Shown piece by piece: positions 27,853 through 36,675 of a stretch of DNA of 64,000 nt. Numbering within the stretch: position 1 is the first letter of the stretch; each line of letters opens with the position of its first letter. The notes beneath the pieces are model-generated. The model was not told where the DNA came from. It saw only the letters and a program-made list of their open reading frames with translations, and did no database searches. The position numbers were made by a program, and so were the translations under genes. This DNA comes from Mycolicibacterium cosmeticum (GTDB lineage Bacteria > Actinomycetota > Actinomycetes > Mycobacteriales > Mycobacteriaceae), in assembly GCF_000613185.1 (NCBI RefSeq), contig NZ_CCBB010000001.1, positions 248,001-312,000 of the forward strand, in the 5' to 3' direction.

Positions 27853-28171
27853 ACCACAACAACCGCCGGGATGCCCCGCCGCAGCGCTGAAATCCTTGCA
27901 ACCCGAAACATTCCGGCCGCTTCGCGAAAAGTCGCGTCAGCACAGCGAAATCGTTCACCAGCAATGCCTCGTCCGACCGCCGGACGCACGCCCACCTGCG
28001 TCTTCGACGAAGTGATCCTGCGGTTCAGCACATAACGATGCGAGTGGGTTGCGGCCACTCACGCGGCGCGCGTTTTCCGCTGTTTACACATTCCCCGCGC
28101 GATCATCCAATCCCGGTGCGATAGTTGCCCGCAAAGCTGTGTGCGAGCTTCTGAAATCCTTGGGGGACGTT
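27853..28171 (+). other. Upstream region of the exported sugar-dehydrogenase gene
   Basis: No coding frame is convincing in these 319 bp. A 12-nt direct repeat, CTGAAATCCTTG, occurs at 27887-27898 and 28151-28162; the second copy lies 10 nt before the next gene's start and runs into its ribosome site. A longer open frame continues upstream of 28172 but lacks a start with a ribosome site. Confidence 0.4.
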
Positions 28172-31100
28172 GTGATCATCAGTCATCGGCAGGCACCGTC
28201 GACCACCACGACCAGCCCCACCGGATACGCCCGATACGTCGGACGCGTGGGCGCACTCGCCGTTGCGCTGGGAGTCACCGGCGCCGTCGCCACCACGCCC
28301 GGTATCGCCCGGGCCGACGACACGTCGTCGCAGTCGTCGTCTTCGTCGTCTTCGTCGTCTTCGTCGTCGTCGGGGGCCGACGCCGACACCTCGCCAACCG
28401 CCGACTCGCCCGCAACCGACGCCACGCCGCCTACCGGCACCAGCACCGGATCCGATACGGGCACCACCACCGGCACGACAGGCAGCACCGGGACGACGAG
28501 CACCACCACGCACAGCGGGTCGCAGACCGAGACGGATCTGGGCGGGGGCGTGATCATCCGCTCCTCCGGTGGCAGCACCTCGAACGCCGCCGAGTCGGAC
28601 CCCTCTCACAGCGAAACCGAAAGCGAAACCGAGGACGAGGGCGAGGACACGGGCGAGACCGAGACGATCGACCCCACCGAACAGACCGGCACCGGTACCC
28701 CCGAGGACGGCACTGACCCCGGCGTCGACGACCCGTCCGGGACGGCCGGCGGTGCCCCCACCACGGCTCCCGACCACACCCCACCGACCACGACCAACTC
28801 GAGCGGTGGCAACGCCGACCCGCAACCGGCGACGCACAAGACGGCCCAGCCCAGCGCAAACTCGAGCACCCCGGCGCTCACCGGATCCCCAGGAGCACAA
28901 CTGCTCAGCGCCGCGGCAACGGTCAACACGGCACCCAACCAGGCGACCGGCCCCACCGCAGCCGCGGTCGCCACCGCCAATCCGATCGCATCGTTCATCA
29001 AGCAGTTGCCCACGCCCAATGAGGTGTTCCAGCAAGTCAGGTCGTTCGTGACAGCCTGTGCGTGCACCCTGATCAACCAGACACTCAAGCTGGTCAACGG
29101 ACTGTCGCAGACCATCTCGAACCTGATGGCATCCGGAGCCGGCGGGGGTACCGGCGACCCGGCTCAGACGCCGATCCTGTGGACCATGGTGGCGTGGGTG
29201 CGCCGTCAGATCGAAGGCGCGGTCACCGCCTTCAATCGATCCCCGCTGGGCGAATTCGTGCACGACGTGACCACGCGGATCACCACACAGATCCAAGAAA
29301 CCATCAGCGGAATTGTCAATTCGCCACTGGGCTATACGATCTCGTCCCGCCTGACCCGATTCCTCCAGGAGTGCAACGGCACCGTGTCGCTGCCCGATGA
29401 TCTGGATCGGCTGACGCTGGTGGGCGGGCTGAACGAACCGACCGATTTCGACTTCATCACGCACGTCGGCGACGACGGCCAGGAACACATCCACGCGATC
29501 GTCATCATCGAGAAGTCCGGTGCCATCAAGATCTACGACACCGAAGAGGGCACCCTCTCGACGCTGACATCGCTGCCCACCACCAACGCCAATGGCGAAC
29601 GTGGTCTGGTCGGCGTCGAAGTCGACCCGTTCTTCAACGACCCGACCTCGGCCGGTTACCACAAGATCTACGTGGCCTACACCAACGCGCAGAACTACGA
29701 CCAGCTCTCCAAGCTCACCGTCGACGCCAACCTGACGACGGTGCTCGGCGAGGAGGAGCTGCTGCGCTCCGACCAGCTGGGCAACGACTTCCACCACGGT
29801 GGCGAACTCGAGTTCGACCCGACGGGCACCTATCTGTACTGGGCGGTCGGCAACAACGTCGTCAACGAGAACTCCCACGACCTGACCACGATCCACGGCA
29901 AGATCCTGCGGATGAATCGGGACGGGTCGGCACCCGAGGACAACCCGTTCTACAACGACCCCGACCCGGACGTGGTGAAGCAGATCTACGCCATCGGGTT
30001 CCGCAATCCGTTCCGGTTCGGCTTCGCCCCGGACGGCACCCTGCTCTCCGGTGACGTCGGCGAGGCCTCCTGGGAGGAGCTCAACGTCGTCGTGGCGGGC
30101 GGCGACTACGGCTGGCCGCAGCAGGAAGGGCCGTGCAACAGCAACGGTTGCGGTGACACCCTGCCCCCGCTGTGGGCGTACCACCACACTCTTCCGCCGG
30201 CCAACGTCGGTTCGATCACCTCAGTGCTGTACTACGACGGCACCACCCTGCCCGAGGCATACCGCAACAAGGTGTTCGTCGCCGACTACTCGGTGGGCTG
30301 GATCAAGATGCTCACCCTGGACGACCAGTTCGAGAGCGTCATCGACGAGAAGACCCTGGACACCTCCGCCGGGGCGACCGTACAGCTCAAACAGGGCATC
30401 GACGGCAACATCTACCAGCTCAGCATCTATCCCGGCACGCTGAGCATCATCACCGCTTCGGGCGGCAACAAGGCTCCCGTCGCCGAGATCGACGCCTCGG
30501 CGACCTACTCCGGAAACGATTCACTGACAGTCGATTTCGACGGCACCGGTTCCTCCGACCCCGACGGCCCGAACCTGACCTACCAGTGGAACTTCGGCAA
30601 CGGCCAGACCTCGACCTCGGCGACGCCGACCGTCACCTTCACCAACACCGGCGCGAACTACACCGCCTACACCGTGACGCTGACGGTCACCGATGAGGGC
30701 GGCAAGACCAACACGGCCACCCAGCGCATCGTGGTGGGCAGCGTCCCGCCGACCATCGAGCTCGGCAACATCGTGAACAACTACAACGCGGGTGACACCA
30801 TCACCTTCAGCGCTTCGGCCGGTGACGCCGAAGACGGTCCGCTGCCACCCAGTGCCTTCGAATGGAAGGTGGTGTTCCACCACAACACCCACACCCACCC
30901 GTTCGTCGACAGCATCGTCGGCACCGACGGCAGCGTCACCATCCCGACCACCGCCGATCAGCTGGCCAGCACGTGGTACCGGATCGAGCTGACCGTCACC
31001 GACAGCAGCGGACTCAAGACGACGACCTACAAGGACGTGTTCCCGAATCTGGTGGACTTCACCGTCACCGCGAGTAACCCGAACGCCACCTTCACCGTGG

Positions 31101-31309
31101 ACGGGGTTCCGCACACCGGGTCGTTCAGCGAGCAGGGCGTCGTCGGGGTGCAGCGCGTGCTGGGCGCGCCGTCGACGCAGCACACCGCGGCCGGTGAACT
31201 GATCTTCATCGGCTGGGGTGACGGCGGGGCGCAGACCCACACCGTCACCACGCCGGCCAGCAACGCCAACTATTCGGTGACCTTCGGACTGGCACCGGCC
31301 CTGGTCTGA
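28172..31309 (+). CDS. Exported PQQ-type sugar dehydrogenase with PKD-like domains
   Basis: A 1045-residue protein starting at GTG 28172, with GGGGGAC 5 nt upstream. The signal block ARYVGRVGALAVALGVTG lies at about 18-35. A Ser/Thr/Asp/Glu-rich linker (13 consecutive Ser at 55-67) and a TPILWTMVAWVRRQIE segment near 335 follow. The catalytic domain at about 415-760 is a glucose/sorbosone-dehydrogenase propeller: GLVGVEVDPFF, HHGGELEFDPTG, GKILRMNRDG, GFRNPFRFGFAPDG and GDYGWPQQEG. A PKD domain (about 768-855) and beta-rich C-terminal repeats follow. Such enzymes oxidise aldose sugars with PQQ. The 3' end overlaps the convergent gene by 40 bp. Substrate and localisation to the cell wall are inferred. 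Confidence 0.82.
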   Translation: MIISHRQAPSTTTTSPTGYARYVGRVGALAVALGVTGAVATTPGIARADDTSSQSSSSSSSSSSSSSGADADTSPTADSPATDATPPTGTSTGSDTGTTTGTTGSTGTTSTTTHSGSQTETDLGGGVIIRSSGGSTSNAAESDPSHSETESETEDEGEDTGETETIDPTEQTGTGTPEDGTDPGVDDPSGTAGGAPTTAPDHTPPTTTNSSGGNADPQPATHKTAQPSANSSTPALTGSPGAQLLSAAATVNTAPNQATGPTAAAVATANPIASFIKQLPTPNEVFQQVRSFVTACACTLINQTLKLVNGLSQTISNLMASGAGGGTGDPAQTPILWTMVAWVRRQIEGAVTAFNRSPLGEFVHDVTTRITTQIQETISGIVNSPLGYTISSRLTRFLQECNGTVSLPDDLDRLTLVGGLNEPTDFDFITHVGDDGQEHIHAIVIIEKSGAIKIYDTEEGTLSTLTSLPTTNANGERGLVGVEVDPFFNDPTSAGYHKIYVAYTNAQNYDQLSKLTVDANLTTVLGEEELLRSDQLGNDFHHGGELEFDPTGTYLYWAVGNNVVNENSHDLTTIHGKILRMNRDGSAPEDNPFYNDPDPDVVKQIYAIGFRNPFRFGFAPDGTLLSGDVGEASWEELNVVVAGGDYGWPQQEGPCNSNGCGDTLPPLWAYHHTLPPANVGSITSVLYYDGTTLPEAYRNKVFVADYSVGWIKMLTLDDQFESVIDEKTLDTSAGATVQLKQGIDGNIYQLSIYPGTLSIITASGGNKAPVAEIDASATYSGNDSLTVDFDGTGSSDPDGPNLTYQWNFGNGQTSTSATPTVTFTNTGANYTAYTVTLTVTDEGGKTNTATQRIVVGSVPPTIELGNIVNNYNAGDTITFSASAGDAEDGPLPPSAFEWKVVFHHNTHTHPFVDSIVGTDGSVTIPTTADQLASTWYRIELTVTDSSGLKTTTYKDVFPNLVDFTVTASNPNATFTVDGVPHTGSFSEQGVVGVQRVLGAPSTQHTAAGELIFIGWGDGGAQTHTVTTPASNANYSVTFGLAPALV
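28334..28372 (+). repeat. In-frame serine-codon microsatellite
   Basis: Three perfect copies of TCGTCGTCT followed by TCG x4 encode 13 serines of the exported protein. Slippage in 3-bp or 9-bp steps would alter linker length without changing frame. Confidence 0.85.
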
Positions 31310-32175
31310 ACGACCTCGGCGACCGCCCGCACCTGCCCGATATCCGAGGACGTCGGGATGAGATGCACCTCGTCGGTGCCGATCTCGGCGAAGCGGTCCA
31401 GCACGCCGGCCAGGTCGTCCTCGGTGCCGGCCCAGCCGGTGTGCGGCGCCATGGCATCGACGTACTCGGCGGGGATCCAATTCATGTAGCGACGCAGATG
31501 ACGGTGAATCTGGTGGCGCGCGGTGTCCTGATCCCCGAGCGCGAACCAGAACGACGTGGCCAGATGCGGTGCGGGCCGGCCCGCCTGTGCCCAGGCGGTC
31601 CTGGCCACCTCGAACAGCTCGTTCTGTTTGGCCACGTCCAGATCCAGTGTGGTGCCGGCCAATCCGGCCGCCCAAGTGGCGGCGCTGCGCACGGTTTTCG
31701 GCCCGAGGGTGCCGACCCACAGTTCCGGACCGCCGGGTTGCACCGGCGCCGGACCGACCGGCAGCACCGAGTCGGTCACCTTTTCCGCGTTCCACACCCG
31801 CCGCATCACCGCGACCCGGTCGGCCATCTGCCGCATGGTCTGGGTGGCCGGGTCGGCACCGGCCGCGAGGTAATCCTCCCGGCGTCCGCCGACGCCGAGC
31901 CCCACCGTCAGCCGGCCACCACTGAGCACATCACCGGTGGCGAGCCCCTTGGCCAGCAGCACCGGGTCGTGCAGCTGCGGCACCAGCACGGTGGTCACCA
32001 GCCGCACCCGGTCGGTCCACGCCGACAGCGCTCCCAGCAGGGTCAGAGCGTCGGGATTGTCGAACGCGATACGTTCACCCCAGCACAGCGACGAGAACGG
32101 TCCGTCGTCGATGATCGTCGCCCACCGCTTGAGCACCGCCGCGTCCAGATCCGGTTCCATCACCGGCATCGTCAT
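31270..32175 (-). CDS. LLM-class F420-type monooxygenase/reductase
   Basis: A 301-residue luciferase-like TIM-barrel oxidoreductase. Visible signatures are LGALSAWTDRVRLVTTVLVPQ, LLAKGLATGDVLSGGRLTVGLGVGGRREDY and the C-terminal HLIPTSSDIGQVRAV. Many mycobacterial members use F420 rather than FMN, but cofactor choice cannot be read here. ATG 32175 has GGTGGG immediately upstream; ATG 32169 with better spacing is an alternative. It is divergent from a VOC gene 54 bp away, and tail-to-tail with the sugar-dehydrogenase gene with a 40-bp coding overlap. Confidence 0.85.
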   Translation of the reverse strand: MTMPVMEPDLDAAVLKRWATIIDDGPFSSLCWGERIAFDNPDALTLLGALSAWTDRVRLVTTVLVPQLHDPVLLAKGLATGDVLSGGRLTVGLGVGGRREDYLAAGADPATQTMRQMADRVAVMRRVWNAEKVTDSVLPVGPAPVQPGGPELWVGTLGPKTVRSAATWAAGLAGTTLDLDVAKQNELFEVARTAWAQAGRPAPHLATSFWFALGDQDTARHQIHRHLRRYMNWIPAEYVDAMAPHTGWAGTEDDLAGVLDRFAEIGTDEVHLIPTSSDIGQVRAVAEVVQTRAGASPKVTE

Positions 32176-32229
32176 TCCCACCTGCACCTCCCGGATTCTG
32201 GCATGCACCCCCGCTGCCAAGATGGCGTC

Positions 32230-32643
32230 ATGACGATCTCGACCACATCGATCTCGCACGTGCGGCTCACCGTCACCGATATCGAACGTTCCCGGCAGTT
32301 CTACGAGGGCGTGTTCGGCTGGCCCGTGCTGGTCGAGTTGCCCCCCGGTGCCGACGCCGCGACCAGGGAAGCGTTGGCATTCCTCTACGGAGGGGTGATC
32401 TACGACCTGGGCGGCGCGCTGATCGGGTTGCGCCCGGTCGGCGCGGACCGGTTCGACGAGGACCGCACCGGCCTTGACCATCTGGCCTTCCGGCTGACGG
32501 ACAAGGCCGAGCTGGAAGCGGCGGTCGAGCATCTGGACGCCCTCGGCGTCGTCCACGAGCCCGTCAAGGACGTCGGCCCGCTGTACGTGCTGGAGTTCCG
32601 CGACCCGGACAACATCGCACTGGAGCTCACCGCGCCCAAGTGA
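32230..32643 (+). CDS. VOC family protein (glyoxalase/dioxygenase fold)
   Basis: A 137-residue single-chain vicinal-oxygen-chelate protein with two beta-alpha-beta-beta-beta modules: ISHVRLTVTDIERSRQFYEGVFGWPV and LDHLAFRLTDKAELEAAVEHL...YVLEFRDPDNIALELTAP. Candidate metal ligands are His in ISHVRL, His in LDHLAF and Glu near the end (ALELT). The family includes glyoxalases, extradiol dioxygenases and antibiotic-binding proteins, so function is open. Divergent from the luciferase-like gene. Confidence 0.8.
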   Translation: MTISTTSISHVRLTVTDIERSRQFYEGVFGWPVLVELPPGADAATREALAFLYGGVIYDLGGALIGLRPVGADRFDEDRTGLDHLAFRLTDKAELEAAVEHLDALGVVHEPVKDVGPLYVLEFRDPDNIALELTAPK

Positions 32644-32705
32644 GCGGGGGTTATCCCCCGCACGGTTCGGCGGAAAACGCGGTGTCGCGGGGAGCTGCGG
32701 ATCCA

Positions 32706-32711
32706 TAGGTT
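32706..32711 (+). promoter_or_regulatory. -10 element TAGGTT, leaderless start
   Basis: TAGGTT ends 6 nt before ATG 32718 of the histidine kinase gene, so the transcript would start at or next to the start codon. No ribosome-binding site is present, consistent with leaderless initiation. Confidence 0.5.
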
Positions 32712-32717
32712 GTTCTC

Positions 32718-34037
32718 ATGGTCGCAATCACGTCCAGTACCCCCGCAGACACCGTCGAGTCCACCGACACCGCCCCGACGGTGGTTCCCCACCACCGGAC
32801 GATCGGGGTGGTGCCCACCGCCTCGATGGTCGCCGGTGCGGCGTTCGGCACGGTGTGGTTCTGGATTCCGTTGTCCATCTTGGTGATCGGCATCTCGTCC
32901 ATCCCCTCGGTGATCGGCTTCGTGGTGTCCGCGGTGGTGTTCGCCTACCTGATGCGCGGGGTGGAATGGATCGAGCGGCTGCGCAGCGAGGCGGTGTTCG
33001 GCCAGCAGATCCCGGTACCGCCGCGCCACCTGTCCCCGTACACGGGTTTCCAGCGCTGGGCGCACCAACTGTGGCTGGACATCAGCAGCAGCCGGTTCTG
33101 GAAGGCCACCGGCCAGCATTACCTGCGGATGCTGTATGACCTCATGGTGTGCGGGATCGCGCTGGGCCTGCTGGCGTTCGCCATCCTGGCGCCCGCCTTC
33201 GCCTCGGCCATCCGGCGTAGTGACCCGGACTCCGGACTGACCTTCATCTCCCCGCCGCTGGCCTGGCTGCTGGCCGTCATCGCGCTGGCCGCCGCGGTCG
33301 CGTTGCTGGTGTTCGGCCCGGCCGTCGATGCGAAGATCGATCGCTGGCTGCTGGCCGCCTCCCCCACCGCGGCGCTGCAGTACCAGGTCAGCGCCCTGGC
33401 CCAGGCGCGCCAAGGCGCGGTGTCCTCGGCCCAGACCGAACGTCACCGCATCGAACGCGATCTGCACGACAGCGTGCAGCCCCGGCTGGTATCGCTGGCC
33501 ATGACCATCGGGCTGGCGCAGACCAAACTCGACACCGACCCGGCCGCGGCCAAGCAGCTCATCGGCGAGGCGCACGCCGACGCGATGAGCGCCCTGGCCG
33601 AGCTGCGCAACGTGGTGCGCGGGATCGCGCCGACCATCCTCACCGACCGCGGCCTGGACGCGGCGCTGTCGGCGGTGGTGCAGCGCACCCAGATCTCCGG
33701 CGTGCCGACCACCCTGGACGTGCACCTGCCCACGCGGCTACCGGACGAAGTCGAATCGGTCGCCTACTTCGTGGTGGCCGAGGCGCTGACGAATGTGGCC
33801 AAACACGCCCAGGCCGGGCAGGCCGTGGTGACGGTGCGTTATGACGAGGTGGGCCGGGTGCTGCACGTGTCGGTGTACGACGACGGGCGCGGCGGAGCCG
33901 AGATCGGCACCGACGAGGACGCCACCGGATTGCGCGGGCTGACCGAGCGGGTGCGCGCGGCCGGCGGCACGTTCACGGTGTCCAGCCCCGTCACCGGCCC
34001 CACCATCGTGACGGCGGTGCTGCCATGCGCATCGTGA
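32718..34037 (+). CDS. NarL-type sensor histidine kinase
   Basis: A 439-residue membrane sensor. Four predicted membrane segments lie in pairs (about 37-75 and 145-200) with a loop containing a DUF-like conserved sensor stretch. The HisKA_3 dimerisation box ERHRIERDLHDSVQPRLVSL follows, with the phospho-acceptor His250, then an HATPase domain with the N-box EALTNVAKHAQA and G-box VYDDGRGGAE...GLRGLTERVRAAGG. Its 3' end overlaps the response-regulator start by 13 bp, so the two proteins form a cognate pair. The signal is unknown. Confidence 0.92.
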   Translation: MVAITSSTPADTVESTDTAPTVVPHHRTIGVVPTASMVAGAAFGTVWFWIPLSILVIGISSIPSVIGFVVSAVVFAYLMRGVEWIERLRSEAVFGQQIPVPPRHLSPYTGFQRWAHQLWLDISSSRFWKATGQHYLRMLYDLMVCGIALGLLAFAILAPAFASAIRRSDPDSGLTFISPPLAWLLAVIALAAAVALLVFGPAVDAKIDRWLLAASPTAALQYQVSALAQARQGAVSSAQTERHRIERDLHDSVQPRLVSLAMTIGLAQTKLDTDPAAAKQLIGEAHADAMSALAELRNVVRGIAPTILTDRGLDAALSAVVQRTQISGVPTTLDVHLPTRLPDEVESVAYFVVAEALTNVAKHAQAGQAVVTVRYDEVGRVLHVSVYDDGRGGAEIGTDEDATGLRGLTERVRAAGGTFTVSSPVTGPTIVTAVLPCAS

Positions 34038-34669
34038 TCGCCGAGGATTCGGCGCTGCTGCGGGCGGGGATCGAGCGCATCCTCGCCGATGCGGGCCACG
34101 AGGTGGTGGCCGGTGTTCCCGACGCCACCGGGCTGCTGAACCTGGTCAACGAGCATCACCCGGATCTGGCCATCGTGGACGTCCGGATGCCGCCGACGTT
34201 CACCGACGAGGGGATTCGCGCGGCGGCGCTGCTGCGCTCGCAGAACCCGGAATCCCCCGTGCTGGTGCTCTCGCATTATGTCGAGGAGCGCTACGCGGCC
34301 GACCTGATCGCCTCGGACACCAAGGGATTCGGCTACCTGCTCAAGGACCGGGTGGCCGATGTACCGGCCTTCCTCGACGCGGTCGAGGTGGTGGGCACCG
34401 GCGGCACCGTGCTCGACCCGGAGGTCGTCTCGCAGATCCTGGTCCGGTCCAGGCGCGGGGCGGTCCTCGACGAGCTGACGCCGCGGGAACGGGATGTCTT
34501 GCAGCTCATGGCCGAAGGCAAGTCGAACTCGGCGATCAGCGCGGCGCTGCACATCTCGGTGGGCTCGGCCGAGAAGCACATCGCGTCGATCTTCACCAAA
34601 TTGGCGCTCACCCCCGATGACAGCGAGAACCGCCGCGTGCTGGCCGTCCTGCGCTACCTCGAATCCTGA
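34025..34669 (+). CDS. LuxR/NarL-family response regulator
   Basis: A 214-residue DNA-binding regulator. The receiver domain has Glu7, Asp8, the phospho-acceptor Asp52 (LAIVDVRMPP) and Lys in GYLLKDRV. The C-terminal LuxR helix-turn-helix is LTPRERDVLQLMAEGKSNSAISAALHISVGSAEKHIASIF. It is translationally coupled to the upstream kinase and followed 13 bp later by the membrane beta-repeat protein gene, which is a likely target or partner of the system. Confidence 0.94.
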   Translation: MRIVIAEDSALLRAGIERILADAGHEVVAGVPDATGLLNLVNEHHPDLAIVDVRMPPTFTDEGIRAAALLRSQNPESPVLVLSHYVEERYAADLIASDTKGFGYLLKDRVADVPAFLDAVEVVGTGGTVLDPEVVSQILVRSRRGAVLDELTPRERDVLQLMAEGKSNSAISAALHISVGSAEKHIASIFTKLALTPDDSENRRVLAVLRYLES

Positions 34670-34682
34670 AAGGGCTCTCCAC

Positions 34683-35567
34683 GTGACCATCACCCCTCCC
34701 GGCACGCTCACCCCGCCCGCACCGACCGACCCGCCGCACCTGTCCGGTGGCGGCCGCGGCGTCATCCGCGTGCTGCTGGTCGCCGTCGCCGTCGTCGTCA
34801 TCGTCGGCGCGGTCGCCGGCCTCGGAGCGCTGGCCTGGGGGCTCAGCGCATTCCGGGTCGTCACCGACCATCAGACGCTGCCCACCGCCATCCGGTCGCT
34901 CACCCTGGACACCGCCGATTCGCCGGTGGCCGTGCGTATCACCGCCGACCGCGACGCCACCGAACCGCGTATCGATCTGCGCATGGTGGCCTCCACTCGC
35001 AACAGCGACCAGCATTTGCGGGTGACCAACGACGCCGACGGCACTCATGTCATCGTCGCCGGGGCCGCGGACGGGCTCTTCGACTTCGGCGATCCGGGCG
35101 AGGTCACCGTCACCCTGCCGCCGGAGACCGGGCGCCGGCTCGCGCTGACGGTGCGCCAGAACACCGGTGTGTTGCTGGCCCAAGCCGACCTGGATCAGCT
35201 GACCGCGAGCACCTCGGACGGTGCGGTCGTGCTGCGCGGCGCGGTCCGCCGGGTGGAGGTCCGCGCCCAGGACGGCGAAATCACCGCACGCGAACCCATC
35301 TCGGTGGCCGAGTCGTTCGACGCGGCCACCACCCAGGGCGACATCTCGGTGAATTTCGCCGACGTGGCACCGCGGCAGGTGCAGGCCGTGACCCGCGACG
35401 GCGATATCTCGCTGTCCCTACCGGCGCCCGGCCCCTACCTGGTGCACGCCCAGTCCGGCGGGGCCGCCACGGTTCGGGTACCCGAGACCAGCGACGCCGC
35501 CCGCGCCGCCGGGCAGATCACCGCCCGCTCCGACGACGGGAACGTCACCATCGACACGCTCAGGTGA
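34683..35567 (+). CDS. DUF4097-type membrane-anchored beta-helical protein
   Basis: A 294-residue protein with a proline-rich cytoplasmic N-terminus, one membrane segment (about 28-55, GVIRVLLVAVAVVVIVGAVA) and an extracytoplasmic domain made of repeating beta-strand units such as LTASTSDGAVVLRGAVRRVEVRAQDGEI and FDAATTQGDISVNF. This is the adhesin-like DUF4097 pattern, often found beside two-component systems. The GTG start follows the response-regulator stop by 13 bp with AAAGGG upstream, making a three-gene operon. It may sense or report envelope state; that is inference. The 3' end overlaps the convergent nitronate monooxygenase gene by 8 bp. Confidence 0.8.
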   Translation: MTITPPGTLTPPAPTDPPHLSGGGRGVIRVLLVAVAVVVIVGAVAGLGALAWGLSAFRVVTDHQTLPTAIRSLTLDTADSPVAVRITADRDATEPRIDLRMVASTRNSDQHLRVTNDADGTHVIVAGAADGLFDFGDPGEVTVTLPPETGRRLALTVRQNTGVLLAQADLDQLTASTSDGAVVLRGAVRRVEVRAQDGEITAREPISVAESFDAATTQGDISVNFADVAPRQVQAVTRDGDISLSLPAPGPYLVHAQSGGAATVRVPETSDAARAAGQITARSDDGNVTIDTLR

Positions 35568-36576
35568 GCGCGGCGATGATGTCGGCGGCCGGGCCGGAGG
35601 TGATCTGGCGGAATCCGGTGCCGGCCCAGATGTTGGTGGCCTGCGGATCCCCGGCCCGCACCGACGCGGCGCGCACGGGACTGGTCAGGTAGTGCACCTC
35701 CGGATAGCCCAGCGGGGCCTGCGCGTCGTGCTCGTCGATGAAGCGGTTGCGCAACCCCCGCGCGTAACGACCCGAGAACGCTTTGGTCACAACGGTTTCG
35801 GTGAACGCCGGGTCGCGCAGGGCGGCGCGGTGCACCGGGCTGCTGCCGGCTTCGTCGGCCAGCAGGAACGCGGTACCCAGCTGCGCGGCGGCCGCGCCGG
35901 CGTCGCGCACGCGCCCGACATCCTCGGCGGTCATCAGGCCGCCGGCGGCCACCACCGGGACCTCGGTGGCCGCCAGCACGTCGGCCAGCAGCTCATCGAG
36001 GGGTTGGGTGGCCGGCCGGACGGCGGGGTCGTAGGTGCCGCGATGACCACCGGCAGCGGGTCCCTGCACGGCCAGGGCGTCGAAACCGCGGCCGACGGCT
36101 TCACGTGCTTCCGCCAGCGTGGTCACGGTGGCCACCGTCGTGATGCCGGCGGCTTTCAGCCGGGCAGTCTCCGCGGCGCTGGGCGCCCCGAAGGTGAAGG
36201 ACACCACCTCGGGCCGTAGATCGAGCACGACCTCGAGCTTGGCCGCCCAGTCGTCGTCGTTGAACTTCGGCTCGCCGAGGTCCACCCCGTAACGCTGCAC
36301 CTCGCCGGACAGTGCCGCGCGGTAGCGGTCGATATCGCCGGGCTGCACCGCACTGGGTTGGGGTGCAAAGAGATTCGCGCCGATCGGTCGGGTAGTGAGC
36401 TTGCGGGTGGCGGTCAGCCGTTGGGCGAAGACGTCGGCCGACAGGTACCCCGCCGCGACGAACCCGAGGCCACCGGCCTCCGAGCCGGCCGCCGCCAGTT
36501 CCGGGGTGGACGGACCGCCTGCCATCGGCGCCACCAGGATCGGGGCCGTCAGATCTCGCAGAGTGAACTCACCCAT
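35560..36576 (-). CDS. Nitronate monooxygenase
   Basis: FMN-dependent TIM-barrel enzyme that oxidises toxic alkyl nitronates such as propionate 3-nitronate. The 338 residues show PILVAPMAGGPSTPELAAAGSEAGGLGFVAAGY at the FMN-binding start (split here as two conserved blocks), VQGPAAGGHRGT, VPVVAAGGLMTAEDVGRV and AAAAQLGTAFLLADE, all standard class II signatures. ATG 36576 is the start. It is divergent from a VOC gene by about 100 bp. Confidence 0.9.
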   Translation of the reverse strand: MGEFTLRDLTAPILVAPMAGGPSTPELAAAGSEAGGLGFVAAGYLSADVFAQRLTATRKLTTRPIGANLFAPQPSAVQPGDIDRYRAALSGEVQRYGVDLGEPKFNDDDWAAKLEVVLDLRPEVVSFTFGAPSAAETARLKAAGITTVATVTTLAEAREAVGRGFDALAVQGPAAGGHRGTYDPAVRPATQPLDELLADVLAATEVPVVAAGGLMTAEDVGRVRDAGAAAAQLGTAFLLADEAGSSPVHRAALRDPAFTETVVTKAFSGRYARGLRNRFIDEHDAQAPLGYPEVHYLTSPVRAASVRAGDPQATNIWAGTGFRQITSGPAADIIAALT

Positions 36577-36675
36577 CGCACACCACCTTCATCCGTTGCA
36601 CCGTGGAGAACATCGCCGGACACGGTGATCATCCCATCCTGGGCATATCCCGCCGGCGGTGGTTGACTGGGCGAG

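Noticed and set aside
28103..30187. Long antisense frame across the sugar-dehydrogenase gene
   Set aside because: Arg/Gly/Val-rich artefact of high third-position GC on the true gene. No recognisable protein features.
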